Positions 9,389-19,008 of a DNA stretch of 64,000 nucleotides are shown one piece after another. The DNA comes from Paucimonas lemoignei (GTDB taxonomy: Bacteria > Pseudomonadota > Gammaproteobacteria > Burkholderiales > Burkholderiaceae_D). The position numbers were made by a program, and so were the translations under genes. The notes below the pieces were generated by a model. The model was not told where the DNA came from, did no database searches, and saw only the letters and a list, made by a program, of their open reading frames with translations. Where the stretch lies: contig NZ_SLZQ01000005.1 in assembly GCF_004342585.1 (NCBI RefSeq), forward strand, positions 62,001 through 126,000, written 5' to 3'. Numbering within the stretch: the first letter of the stretch is position 1; the number at the start of each line of letters is the position of its first letter.

Positions 9389-12300
9389 ATGGCAAAATTT
9401 TTTATCGACCGCCCGGTTTTCGCCTGGGTGATCGCGTTGTTCATCATGCTGGCCGGCCTGCTGTCGATCCGCGGCCTGCCGGTAGCGCAGTATCCGACCA
9501 TTGCGCCGCCTTCGATCGTCATCACTGCCACGTATCCCGGCGCGACCGCGAAAATCCTGGACGAAAGCGTCACCAACATCATCGAGCAGGAAATGAACGG
9601 CGCCGATGGCTTGCAATACATCGAATCGGAAAGCCAGTCCAATGGCGTGGCCATGACCACGGTCACGTTCGTGCCGGGCACCAATCCTGATCTCGCCGCT
9701 GTCGACGTGCAAAACCGTATCAAGCGCGTCGAGCCCCGCCTGCCGCAGGCCGTTCTGCAGCAAGGCGTGCAGGTCAATAAGGCGCGCAGCAACATCCTGC
9801 TGTTCATTACCCTGACCACCACCGATGGCAGCCTTGACCCGGTTGCGCTGGGCGATTACCTGTCGCGCAATGTGCTCAACGAAATCAAGCGCGTGCCCGG
9901 CGTCGGCCAGGCGCAACTGTTCGGCACCGAGCGCGCCATGCGTGTCTGGGTTGATCCCGCTAAATTGGCTGGGCTGAAGCTGACGCCTGCCGATGTCACC
10001 AATGCCATCCGCGCGCAGAATGCGCAAGTTTCGGGCGGCACGCTGGGCGATCTGCCCAGCCCCGGCACGCAGCAAATCGCCGCCAGCGTCATCGTCAAAG
10101 GCCAGCTTGGCAGCGCCGAGGAATTCGGCAAGATCGTCCTGCGCGCCAATCCCGATGGCTCGGTGGTGCGGCTGGCTGACGTCGCCAAGATCGAGATCGG
10201 TGGACAGACTTACGCCACTTCGGCGCGCACCAACGCCAGCCCCAGCGCGGCGATCAGCGTACAGCTTTCGCCGACCGCCAATGCGCTTGGCACCGCCACG
10301 GCGATTCGCGCCAAGATGGAAGAGCTCAAGCGCTACTTCCCGGCCGGCATGAAGTACGAGATCCCTTACGACACCTCGCTGTTCGTCAAGATTTCTATTG
10401 AAGAAGTGGTCAAGACGCTCTTCGAAGCCGTGCTGCTGGTGTTTTTGGTGATGTACCTGTTCCTGCAGAATATCCGCTACACGCTGATCCCGACCATCGT
10501 CGTGCCGGTCGCGCTCTTGGGTACGCTGGCGACCATGCTGGCCTTCGGTTACTCGATCAATGTGCTGACCATGTTCGGCATGGTGCTGGCGATCGGCATC
10601 CTGGTCGACGATGCCATCGTGGTGGTGGAAAACGTCGAGCGCATCATGAGCGAGGAAGGCTTGTCGCCGCGCGATGCCACCCGCAAGGCCATGGGCCAGA
10701 TCACCGGCGCCATCATTGGCATCACGCTGGTGCTGATCGCGGTGTTCATCCCGATGGCTTTCTTTGGCGGCGCGGTCGGCGCGATTTACCGGCAATTCTC
10801 GCTGTCGATGGTGGCATCGATGGTCTTTTCCGCGCTGATGGCGCTGACGCTGACGCCAGCTTTGTGCGCCACGCTGCTGAAGCCCATCGAGCCCGGACAC
10901 CATCATGAAAAGAAAGGCTTCTTCGGCTGGTTCAACCGCCGTTTCCATAGCGCTTCCGTCGGCTACCAGGGCATGGTTGCGAAAATGCTCGGCAAATCGA
11001 TGCGTTACATGGTGATCTATGCGGCAATCATCGGCTGCGTGGCGTTGATGTACTCCCGTCTGCCGTCATCCTTCCTCCCCAGTGAAGACCAGGGGTATGT
11101 GATGACGAACATCCAGCTGCCGCCTGGCGCCTCCACCGGCCGCACGTTGGAAGTGATCAAACAGGTAGAAGACTATTACATGAAGCAGCCCGCGGTAGAC
11201 CATGTCATTGCGGTGCTCGGCTACAGCTTTTCGGGACGCGGCCAGAATGCCGGCCTGACTTTCGTGTCGCTGAAGGATTGGAAAGAACGCGGCCCGAACG
11301 ACTCCGCACTTGCCATCGTTGAGCGCGCCAAGGGAGAGTTGTCGAAGATCCGCGACGCCATCATCTTTCCGGTCAATCCGCCGCCGATCCGCGAACTGGG
11401 CAATGCCTCCGGCTTTACCTTCCGCCTGCAAGACCGTGCCGGCCTCGGCCCGGACGCCTTGCTGGCCGCGCGCAACCAGCTCCTGCAACTGGCGGCCAAC
11501 AGCACCGTGCTCAAGGGCGTGCGTCCCGAAGGCCTGGAGCATACGCCGCAGCTGCAACTGGACATCGATCGTGACAAGGCCAATGCGCTCGGCTTGAGCT
11601 TTGCCGATATCAACGCGACCATCTCGACCGCGATCGGCACCAGCTATGTCAACGACTTTCCGAACCAGGGACGCCAGCAACGCGTCATCGTCCAGGTCGA
11701 TGCGCCGCAACGCCTGCAGCCGGAAGACTTGATGCGGCTGTACGTGCGCAACAATCGAGGCACGATGGTTCCGCTGTCATCCTTCGCCACTTCGCGCTGG
11801 ACCACCGGACCGGTGCAGCTGGTGCGCTTCAACGGTTATCCGGCCTACCGCATCTCGGGTGAAGCCGCGCAAGGCCGCAGCACCGGCGAAGCGATGGAAG
11901 AAATGGAAAAACTGGCGGCGCAACTGCCGGCCGGTATCGGCTACGAGTGGACGGGCCAGTCTTTCGAAGAAAAAACTTCCGGCTCGCAAGCGCCGGCATT
12001 GTTCCTGCTGTCCTTGCTGGCGGTGTTCCTGGTGCTGGCCGCGCTCTATGAAAGCACGTCGATTCCGCTGGCGGTGATGCTGGTGGTGCCGCTCGGCATT
12101 CTCGGTTCGCTCCTGGGCGCGTCGATACGCGGCTTGCCCAACGATGTATATTTCAAGGTGGGCCTGATCGCCATCATCGGCTTGTCGGCCAAGAACGCTA
12201 TTCTGATCATCGAATTTGCCAAGGATTTGCATGCCCAAGGCAAAGGCTTGATCGAAGCGACCCTTGAAGCGGCGCAACTGCGCTTCCGCCCGATTATCAT

Positions 12301-12541
12301 GACTTCGCTGGCATTCATCCTCGGCGTCTTGCCCCTGGTGATCGCATCAGGGGCCGGTTCGGCCAGCCAGCGCGCCATCGGGACCGGCGTCATGGGCGGC
12401 ATGATCACCGCGACGGTCCTGGCGGTGTTCCTGGTGCCTGTCTTCTTTGTCGTCGTCAGAAGAATTTTCAAGGGAAGCGAGCGGCAGCGCCGCATGTATG
12501 CCGCACACCTGGAAGAACAGAAGGAAGGAGAAGTTGTATGA
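9389..12541 (+). CDS. acrB: AcrB/MexB-type multidrug RND pump
   Basis: A 1050-residue inner-membrane proton/drug antiporter. The start (MAKFFIDRPVFAWVIALFIML) and the motif GLPVAQYPTIAPPSIVITATYPGA are diagnostic of the AcrB/MexB branch. The proton-relay aspartates are in GILVDDAIVVVENVER (TM4, about 403-418) and the TM10 lysine is in GLSAKNAILIIEF. Length matches E. coli AcrB (1049). The last four bases overlap the start of the outer-membrane gene (ATGA, 12538-12541), giving translational coupling. Broad drug export is the family role; specificity is not readable. Confidence 0.96.
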   Translation: MAKFFIDRPVFAWVIALFIMLAGLLSIRGLPVAQYPTIAPPSIVITATYPGATAKILDESVTNIIEQEMNGADGLQYIESESQSNGVAMTTVTFVPGTNPDLAAVDVQNRIKRVEPRLPQAVLQQGVQVNKARSNILLFITLTTTDGSLDPVALGDYLSRNVLNEIKRVPGVGQAQLFGTERAMRVWVDPAKLAGLKLTPADVTNAIRAQNAQVSGGTLGDLPSPGTQQIAASVIVKGQLGSAEEFGKIVLRANPDGSVVRLADVAKIEIGGQTYATSARTNASPSAAISVQLSPTANALGTATAIRAKMEELKRYFPAGMKYEIPYDTSLFVKISIEEVVKTLFEAVLLVFLVMYLFLQNIRYTLIPTIVVPVALLGTLATMLAFGYSINVLTMFGMVLAIGILVDDAIVVVENVERIMSEEGLSPRDATRKAMGQITGAIIGITLVLIAVFIPMAFFGGAVGAIYRQFSLSMVASMVFSALMALTLTPALCATLLKPIEPGHHHEKKGFFGWFNRRFHSASVGYQGMVAKMLGKSMRYMVIYAAIIGCVALMYSRLPSSFLPSEDQGYVMTNIQLPPGASTGRTLEVIKQVEDYYMKQPAVDHVIAVLGYSFSGRGQNAGLTFVSLKDWKERGPNDSALAIVERAKGELSKIRDAIIFPVNPPPIRELGNASGFTFRLQDRAGLGPDALLAARNQLLQLAANSTVLKGVRPEGLEHTPQLQLDIDRDKANALGLSFADINATISTAIGTSYVNDFPNQGRQQRVIVQVDAPQRLQPEDLMRLYVRNNRGTMVPLSSFATSRWTTGPVQLVRFNGYPAYRISGEAAQGRSTGEAMEEMEKLAAQLPAGIGYEWTGQSFEEKTSGSQAPALFLLSLLAVFLVLAALYESTSIPLAVMLVVPLGILGSLLGASIRGLPNDVYFKVGLIAIIGLSAKNAILIIEFAKDLHAQGKGLIEATLEAAQLRFRPIIMTSLAFILGVLPLVIASGAGSASQRAIGTGVMGGMITATVLAVFLVPVFFVVVRRIFKGSERQRRMYAAHLEEQKEGEVV

Positions 12542-13947
12542 TCAAACCTGCCCTTTGCCTGCTCGCGGCAAGCCTGTTGGCGGGCTGCACGCTGGCGCCG
12601 CGCTACGAGCGCCCGGCAGCACCGGTAGCGGCAAGCTTCCCCGCCGACACCGCCGGCACAGCACGTAAAGCCAATGAACTGGGATGGCGCGAATTCTTTA
12701 CGGATGCCCGCCTGCAGGCATTGATCGCCTCGGCGCTCGAAAACAACCGTGACTTGCGCACAGCCGCCCTGCGTATCGAAGAAGCGCGTGCGCTCTACAA
12801 TATTCAGGCTGCAGATCTGCTCCCCAACCTGAACGGCGTGGTATCCGATTCGAATGCACGGATATCGACCTCGCAGTCTCCCGCTGGCGTATCGGCGGTC
12901 ACGCGCAGTTACCAGGTCGGTCTCTCGCTAGCATCCTTCGAGCTGGACTTCTTCGGCCGTGTACAGAGTCTCAACGAGGCCTCGCTGGCGCAATACCTCT
13001 CCACGGAGGAAGCGCGCAAGGCTGCCCAGATCAGCCTGATCGCGGAAGTTGCCAAGGCTTACCTTGCCGAACGGGCGTTCGACGAGCAATATGCATTGGC
13101 CAAGAAGACGCTGGAAGGCCGGGAAGAAGCCTTCCGCCTGGCCAAGCAGCGCTTTGACGTCGGCGCTTCCTCCGCGCTTGATCTGCGCCTGAACGAAACC
13201 CTGGTCGGTTCGGCGCGCGTGGCACTGGCGACACTGGCCCGCCAGCGTGCGCAAGCCGGCAATGCGCTGGCACTTTTGGTTGGCAATCCGCGCACTAACC
13301 TGTCCGCAGCTCAGCCTCTGGAATCGCAAGGCATCGTGACGGAATTGCCTGCCGGTCTGCCGTCGGACTTGCTGACGCAGCGCCCGGATATCCGCGCCGC
13401 CGAACAACGCCTGCTGGCCGCCAACGCCAACATCGGCGCCGCGCGTGCTGCATTTTTCCCGCGCATTTCGCTGACTGCAGGGCTGGGCACCGCCAGCAAT
13501 ACCTTGTCGGGCTTGTTCGATGCCGGATCGCGCACCTGGTCCTTCGTACCGCAGCTGACCTTGCCTATTTTTGACGCAGGCCGCAACAGTGGCAACCTGG
13601 ATCTGGCGCATGTCCGCAAGAACATCGCCATCGCCGACTATGAAAAATCCATCCAGGTGGCATTCCGCGAAGTGGCCGATGCGCTTGTCGCCCGCGGCAC
13701 GCTGAACGAGCAGCTCGATGCGCAACAGGCCGTCACGGCTGCGCAGGCCGAACGCCTGAAACTGGCCGACCTGCGCTTTCAGAATGGCGTCGCCAATTCG
13801 CTGGAAGTGCTGGATGCGCAACGCGAGTTGTTCAGCGCGGAACAGACGCTGGTACAAACCCGGCTGCTGCGACTGACGAATGCCATCGACTTGTACCGCG
13901 CGCTTGGCGGCGGCTTGCTGGAAAACGCTGCAGTTGCTGCGAAATAG
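12538..13947 (+). CDS. oprM: OprM/NodT-family outer-membrane efflux lipoprotein
   Basis: A 469-residue outer-membrane channel for the AcrAB pump encoded just before it. It has a lipoprotein signal peptide with lipobox LLAGC (Cys near residue 17), then TLAPRYERP, typical of NodT-family channels. Two OEP domains follow (about 60-245 and 265-455) with the RPDIRAAEQRLLAANANIGAARAAFFP signature near 285-312. Having this lipoprotein as well as TolC at 5973 means the locus supplies two distinct exit ducts. The 3' end converges on waaA with a 46-bp gap in which I see no clear terminator. Confidence 0.94.
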   Translation: MIKPALCLLAASLLAGCTLAPRYERPAAPVAASFPADTAGTARKANELGWREFFTDARLQALIASALENNRDLRTAALRIEEARALYNIQAADLLPNLNGVVSDSNARISTSQSPAGVSAVTRSYQVGLSLASFELDFFGRVQSLNEASLAQYLSTEEARKAAQISLIAEVAKAYLAERAFDEQYALAKKTLEGREEAFRLAKQRFDVGASSALDLRLNETLVGSARVALATLARQRAQAGNALALLVGNPRTNLSAAQPLESQGIVTELPAGLPSDLLTQRPDIRAAEQRLLAANANIGAARAAFFPRISLTAGLGTASNTLSGLFDAGSRTWSFVPQLTLPIFDAGRNSGNLDLAHVRKNIAIADYEKSIQVAFREVADALVARGTLNEQLDAQQAVTAAQAERLKLADLRFQNGVANSLEVLDAQRELFSAEQTLVQTRLLRLTNAIDLYRALGGGLLENAAVAAK

Positions 13948-13993
13948 GCCTCAACCTGTCGCCTTAGTCATGGCGCCATCACGTTGCCGGCGA

Positions 13994-15265
13994 TTATTTG
14001 ATCAGCGGTTCGAGCAGCGCCATCGTCCTGGCAGTGGCGCCCCGGTGCTGCTCCGCAAAGGCCTTGGCCTTGGCACCCATGACGATGCGCTCTACATCCG
14101 AATGCAGCAGACGCGATGCCTGCTGCAGCATGGTTGCCGCATCGGGAATGCGGATGGCGGCGCCGGCATTCACCGCATCTTCGCTGATCATGAGGAAATT
14201 ATGGGTGTGCGGACCGATCAGCACGGGCTTGCCAAGCGCACAGGCCTCGATAAGGTTCTGGCCGCCCAGCGGTAGCAGGCTACCGCCGATGAATGCCACG
14301 TCGCAGGCGGCATAGTAAGCGAACATCTCTCCCATCGAATCACCCAGCAATACCTGCACCTCAGGGCCGATCCAGTTCGTCCCCAGCTCCGAACGACGGC
14401 ATAGCATCATGTTGCGCAGGGCAATCATGCGCGCCACCTCGTCGAAGCGCTGAGGATGGCGCGGCACAATGATGACCAGCACCTGCTGCATATCGCACTG
14501 CGCCATGGCATCCAGGATCAGCTGCTCTTCCCCCTCGCGCGTGCTGGCGCACAGCAGGACCGGGCGCGTGCCGATCTGGGCACGCAGCGCAGTACCGCGA
14601 ATCAGAATTTCCGGAGGCGGCGTGACGTCAAACTTGATGCTGCCGGTGACATGGACGTTCGCTGCGCCCATCTGGCGCAAACGCGCCGCATCGGCCTCGG
14701 TTTGCGCAGCGATGCAGGCAAAACCCCTGGCTGCTTCTTCCATCAGGCTCGACAGGCGCTTCGCCCGTTTTAGAGAACGTTCAGACAGGCGCGCATTTAT
14801 CAACGTGACTGGAACCTGCCGGGCAACGCATCCGGCAATCAGGTTGGGCCACACCTCGGTTTCCATCAGCATGCAAATGCGCGGCTGAAAATGCTTCAGA
14901 AAGCGACGTACCATCCAACCGGTGTCATACGGCGAAAAAGCCTGGATCACGCGACTACCATGCTTGCCAAACAAGGCCTTGCCGGTGGCACGCCCGGTCG
15001 GTGTCATATGGGTCAGCAAAATATCGGCGTCCGGATAGGCAGCCAGCAGGCTATCGATCAACGGTTCGGCAGCCCTGGTTTCACCGACGGAAACCGCATG
15101 CACCCACAACAGGCGGCGTTGCGAATCATGCCCGATATTGCCGTAAAAGCCGAGCCGCTCGGCAATGTGCTGCCGGTAGCCAGGCTCATAGCGGCCGCGC
15201 CAATACAGACGCAGCAGAACGAGCGGCAAGACAAGCCACCAGGCAAGCGTGTATAAGCGGCGCAT
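13994..15265 (-). CDS. waaA: 3-deoxy-D-manno-octulosonic acid (Kdo) transferase
   Basis: A 423-residue inner-membrane-anchored GT-B enzyme that adds Kdo to the lipid A precursor. An N-terminal anchor (LYTLAWWLVLPLVLLRLYWRGR) leads into the N-terminal donor-family domain with LWVHAVSVGETRAAEPL, containing the conserved glutamate, at about residues 50-65. The C-terminal nucleotide-binding part has FIGGSLLPLGGQNLIEACALGKPVLIGPHTHNF (about 325-357), diagnostic of WaaA. I take the ATG at 15265; an in-frame TTG precedes it. The start is directly downstream of a hairpin terminator and has no clear Shine-Dalgarno. Confidence 0.95.
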   Translation of the reverse strand: MRRLYTLAWWLVLPLVLLRLYWRGRYEPGYRQHIAERLGFYGNIGHDSQRRLLWVHAVSVGETRAAEPLIDSLLAAYPDADILLTHMTPTGRATGKALFGKHGSRVIQAFSPYDTGWMVRRFLKHFQPRICMLMETEVWPNLIAGCVARQVPVTLINARLSERSLKRAKRLSSLMEEAARGFACIAAQTEADAARLRQMGAANVHVTGSIKFDVTPPPEILIRGTALRAQIGTRPVLLCASTREGEEQLILDAMAQCDMQQVLVIIVPRHPQRFDEVARMIALRNMMLCRRSELGTNWIGPEVQVLLGDSMGEMFAYYAACDVAFIGGSLLPLGGQNLIEACALGKPVLIGPHTHNFLMISEDAVNAGAAIRIPDAATMLQQASRLLHSDVERIVMGAKAKAFAEQHRGATARTMALLEPLIK

Positions 15266-15270
15266 CAATG

Positions 15271-15295
15271 GAAAAAGCGGCCTGCAGACCGCTTA
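15271..15295 (-). terminator. Hairpin terminator between algC and waaA
   Basis: Read on the minus strand, AAGCGG pairs with CCGCTT around an eight-base loop and is followed by a short T run (TTTTTCC). It ends six bases before the waaA ATG. It would terminate transcripts from algC and also occupies the place where a waaA ribosome-binding site would be. Confidence 0.6.
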
Positions 15296-15409
15296 GGAAA
15301 AGACCTTGCCGACGCGGCAAAGCCGATGGGGAAATGCATGCTTGTCATCGGCCTTATTATGCCGCCTGTCCGTTTGTTGCGCCCGGTTCCGGCGATTGCA
15401 GCTGACGCA

Positions 15410-16786
15410 TCAGTATGGAAGCACAGCGTCGGGCTTGGCGCCGAGAATGACACGCTTGAACTCACCCTGAATGCGCTGCAAGGCTTCCAGCGACTCTGCT
15501 TCGAAACGCATCACGATCACCGGCGTGGTATTGGAAGAACGCGCCAATCCGAAACCGTCCGGGTATTCGACGCGCAAGCCATCGATCGTGATGACCTGAT
15601 CGGCGCCGGGGAAGCGCGCCTCGCCTTGCAGCTTGCTGATCAGCGTGAAGTTTTCGCCTTCCTGCAATTTCAACTGCAGCTCCGGCGTCGACACCGATTG
15701 CGGCAAGGCATTCAGGATGGCGGAAGCATCCTTCTGCCGGCTCAGCAATTCCAGCAGGCGCGCACCGGCATACAAACCGTCGTCGAAGCCGTACCAGCGA
15801 TCCTTGAAAAAGATGTGGCCGCTCATCTCGCCGCCCAGCGGTGCGCCGGTTTCGCGCATCTTGGCCTTGACCAGCGAGTGACCGGTCTTCCACATCAGCG
15901 GCTGGCCGCCGCGCTGGCTGATCCATGGCGCCAGATGGCGGGTGCATTTCACGTCATACAAAATCTGTTGCCCCGGATTGCGCGACAACACCTCTTCGGC
16001 AAACAGCATCAATTGCCGGTCCGGGTAAATGATTTGCCCATCCTTGGTCACGACACCCAGACGGTCGCCATCGCCATCGAAAGCCAGGCCGATTTCCGCA
16101 TCGCCATCCTGCAGGCAGCGGATCAGGTCTTGCAGGTTTTCCGGATGGGCCGGGTCGGGATGATGATTGGGGAAATTGCCATCGACTTCGCAAAACAGTT
16201 CAGTGACTTCACAACCCATGGCGCGGAACAGATCGCCCGCGAAGGCGCCGGCCACGCCATTGCCGCAATCGACGGCGATCTTCATCGGCCGCGCCAGCTT
16301 GACGTCGCTGACGATCCGCTGCAGATAGGCATCCTTGAGATCATGCTGACGATAGTTGCCCTCACCCGTCGCGAACTCGCTCTTGACGATGGTTTGATAC
16401 AGGGCCTGAATGGCGTCGCCATAAATGGCGTCACCAGCCAGCACCATCTTGAAACCGTTGTAATCGGGAGGGTTGTGGCTGCCGGTGACCATGATGCCGG
16501 AACGCGCATCCAGCACCTGCGTGCCGAAATACACCAGCGGCGTGGCCACCACGCCAAGGTCGATGACATTGATGCCCGTCGATTGCAATCCCTCGGCCAA
16601 GGCGCTGGCCAGTTCCGGCCCTGACAGGCGGCCGTCACGGCCGATCACGACAGTCGATTCACCCTTGGCGCGCACCGCGCTGCCGAATGCCTGGCCAATT
16701 TTTCTGGCGATGCCGGCATCCAGGGTTTTGCCAATGACGCCGCGAATATCGTATGCCTTGAAAATGCTTTGCGAGAGATTCACCAT
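15410..16786 (-). CDS. algC: Phosphomannomutase/phosphoglucomutase
   Basis: A 458-residue alpha-D-phosphohexomutase converting mannose-6-P or glucose-6-P to the 1-phosphates for nucleotide-sugar, LPS and exopolysaccharide synthesis. The N-terminal signature IFKAYDIRGVIG, phosphoserine loop VTGSHNPPDYNG (about 102-113), metal loop AFDGDGDRLGVV (about 240-251) and sugar-binding GEMSGHIFFKDRW (about 327-339) are all intact. The sequence follows Pseudomonas AlgC closely throughout. It lies between waaA and a nucleotide-sugar dehydratase, consistent with envelope sugar supply. Confidence 0.95.
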   Translation of the reverse strand: MVNLSQSIFKAYDIRGVIGKTLDAGIARKIGQAFGSAVRAKGESTVVIGRDGRLSGPELASALAEGLQSTGINVIDLGVVATPLVYFGTQVLDARSGIMVTGSHNPPDYNGFKMVLAGDAIYGDAIQALYQTIVKSEFATGEGNYRQHDLKDAYLQRIVSDVKLARPMKIAVDCGNGVAGAFAGDLFRAMGCEVTELFCEVDGNFPNHHPDPAHPENLQDLIRCLQDGDAEIGLAFDGDGDRLGVVTKDGQIIYPDRQLMLFAEEVLSRNPGQQILYDVKCTRHLAPWISQRGGQPLMWKTGHSLVKAKMRETGAPLGGEMSGHIFFKDRWYGFDDGLYAGARLLELLSRQKDASAILNALPQSVSTPELQLKLQEGENFTLISKLQGEARFPGADQVITIDGLRVEYPDGFGLARSSNTTPVIVMRFEAESLEALQRIQGEFKRVILGAKPDAVLPY

Positions 16787-16812
16787 GTCGACTTTCGTTG
16801 AAGAGTATTAGG

Positions 16813-18741
16813 TCAGTGCAGCGTGGAGTTTACTGCCGATAGCGACACCTGATTTTGCGTACGCCAAATCAAGTCTTCGATACCGCATTGCGGCGTATAG
16901 CCCGGCACCATTTGCAACAACAACTCGCGCACGGCTTCGTGATCGTACTGGGCGCATGCCACCTCCAGTTTGGTGAGCAGTTCCTGCAGCAAGTTCCAGG
17001 GAATTTCCGCTTCCTGCGCGCGCATGATCAACGGATGTTCGGTGCCTTCGACATTCGAGCCGATCAACAGCTCTTCATACAGCTTTTCACCTGGCCGCAA
17101 GCCGACATGGCGAATTTCGATGGTGCCGTCCGGCGTCTCGTCGCTCTTGATTTCAAGGCCGCTCAGGTGCACCATGCGTCGCGCCATATCGATGATCTTG
17201 ACCGGCTCGCCCATGTCGAGCACAAAGACATCGCCGCCTTCGCCCATGGAGCCCGCCTGCAGCACCAGTTGCGCCGCTTCCGGGATCGTCATGAAGTAAC
17301 GGGTAATTTCCGGATGGGTCAAGGTAATCGGGCCGCCTGCCATGATCTGCTTGCGGAACAATGGCACCACCGATCCGGACGAACCCAGGACATTCCCAAA
17401 CCGGACCATGCAGAAACGCGTGCCCTTTTGCTGGCGCGAGAAGGCTTGCATGATCAATTCCGCCAGCCGCTTGGTCGAGCCCATCACATTGGTCGGGCGC
17501 ACGGCCTTGTCGGTCGATATCAACACAAAGCATTTCACGCCTGCTGCGACTGCGGCTTTCGCCATGCTCAGCGTGCCCAGCGCGTTGTTGCGGATGCCGT
17601 CGATCGGGTTAAATTCGACTAGCGGGACATGCTTGTATGCGGCGGCGTGATAAATCGTTTCGACGCCAAAATTGCGCATGATGCGCTCACACTTTTCCTG
17701 GTCGAGCACCGAGCCAAGGAAGGGCAACACTTCGATATCGAGATGCAGGCTTTTCCGCAAGCCCTGCAATTCCTGTTCGATCGAGTAGAGCGCGTATTCG
17801 GAAAGTTCAAACAAAACCAGCCGGCTAGGCTGCAGCTTGATGATTTGCCGGCACAACTCGGAACCGATCGAACCGCCTGCGCCACTTACCATGACGCTTT
17901 TGCCGGTAATGCACTTGGCAATCAGGTCGGGATTGGGCGCCACCGGATCGCGTCCCAGCAAATCCTCGATTTCGATTTCGCGCACATCTTCTACACGCGA
18001 CGTCCCGGACATCAGACTTTCCATAGGCGGCATCACCCAGGTTTTGAGCTTCAGGGGCTCCAGCTTGTCGATGATGCGTCGCTGTTCTGCCTTGGATTGC
18101 GAAGGCATGGCCAGCACTACCCCGTCGATTTTTTTCTTGGCTACTAATGTCGCCAAATGATGGGTAGCGTAGACTTTCACCCCGCCAATGGTCGCACCTT
18201 GTAATTCATGCTTATCGTCCACGAATGCCACCGGCAGGTAATGTTGGCTAGCACGTAGCGCACCCAGCAACTGCATGCCGCCGCTACCAGCACCGTAGAT
18301 TGCCACCCTGGGAATATCTGTTCCAACGGTGCTTGCATGAAGAAAGTAACTTCTCGCGACAAAGCGGCTGGCAACGACATATAAAATCGCTATCACCCAG
18401 TATATTCCTAGGGCTCCGCGTGAGATGCCGACATGATGCGTCATGGTTGCCAGTGCCGCCATAAGGATGACTGCAACACTAACTCCGCTTATAACGACAT
18501 AGACAATCTTATGGTCGATAAAACGTACTACGGCACGGTAAAGCCCTATACGAATAAATATTGGAATTGAAATCGCAGGGGCAGCAACAAAGAGTGGAAA
18601 GTATTGTGCAAACAAGGTCGAGGTCATTCCCTCGTAGCGCAAGACGACTGCAACATAAAATGCCAATGGCAAAAACACCAGATCTGCCGCCACGGCGACC
18701 AATTTTTTGTAAAGCCGTGGTAATTCGAGAAACGATTTCAT
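16813..18741 (-). CDS. WbpM/CapD-type nucleotide-sugar dehydratase/epimerase
   Basis: A 642-residue membrane-bound polysaccharide-biosynthesis enzyme. Four to five hydrophobic segments lie in residues 1-130. A first Rossmann-like domain (VAIYGAGSGGMQLLGAL) is near 147-163. The catalytic short-chain-dehydrogenase domain starts with VMVSGAGGSIGSELCRQI near 283 and includes YHAAAYKHVPLVE and TDKAVRPTNVMGSTKR, in which the usual YxxxK is MxxxK as in WbpM/FlmA. Family members turn UDP-GlcNAc into 4-keto-6-deoxy sugars for O-antigen or capsule. An 18-bp perfect palindrome lies 22 bp upstream of the ATG. Confidence 0.92.
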   Translation of the reverse strand: MKSFLELPRLYKKLVAVAADLVFLPLAFYVAVVLRYEGMTSTLFAQYFPLFVAAPAISIPIFIRIGLYRAVVRFIDHKIVYVVISGVSVAVILMAALATMTHHVGISRGALGIYWVIAILYVVASRFVARSYFLHASTVGTDIPRVAIYGAGSGGMQLLGALRASQHYLPVAFVDDKHELQGATIGGVKVYATHHLATLVAKKKIDGVVLAMPSQSKAEQRRIIDKLEPLKLKTWVMPPMESLMSGTSRVEDVREIEIEDLLGRDPVAPNPDLIAKCITGKSVMVSGAGGSIGSELCRQIIKLQPSRLVLFELSEYALYSIEQELQGLRKSLHLDIEVLPFLGSVLDQEKCERIMRNFGVETIYHAAAYKHVPLVEFNPIDGIRNNALGTLSMAKAAVAAGVKCFVLISTDKAVRPTNVMGSTKRLAELIMQAFSRQQKGTRFCMVRFGNVLGSSGSVVPLFRKQIMAGGPITLTHPEITRYFMTIPEAAQLVLQAGSMGEGGDVFVLDMGEPVKIIDMARRMVHLSGLEIKSDETPDGTIEIRHVGLRPGEKLYEELLIGSNVEGTEHPLIMRAQEAEIPWNLLQELLTKLEVACAQYDHEAVRELLLQMVPGYTPQCGIEDLIWRTQNQVSLSAVNSTLH

Positions 18742-18762
18742 GCTGCAAAAACCATCTTATTA

Positions 18763-18780
18763 TTTAAATTGCAATTTAAA
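18763..18780. repeat. 18-bp perfect AT-rich palindrome upstream of the dehydratase gene
   Basis: The half-site TTTAAATTG is followed directly by its reverse complement CAATTTAAA, with no spacer. It lies 22 bp before the minus-strand ATG at 18741, in the 267-bp divergent gap with apaH (18742-19008). It could be an operator or a small cruciform. The rest of the gap is AT-rich and I see no other gene in it. Confidence 0.6.
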
Positions 18781-19008
18781 AGCCAAGTAAGGGACTATAC
18801 CATTCAGTCACAATTATTTCTCTACATACAAGGTAAATACCTGATCCTACGCAGAATATTTGCAACTGCGTTAATCAATGATGGCATTACAACTTGTTGA
18901 GAAATACGTTTCTGCCTAGAAGCAAGAATTCTAAAGGGAGTGCCGATACAAATCCATGCTCTCAGCAAGGTAGAATGCTTCAATCACCATCATTCCATCC
19001 GCTTCTTT

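Noticed and set aside
15265-15465. 66-codon minus-strand frame between algC and waaA
   Set aside because: It overlaps the terminator and the algC end and has no family resemblance.
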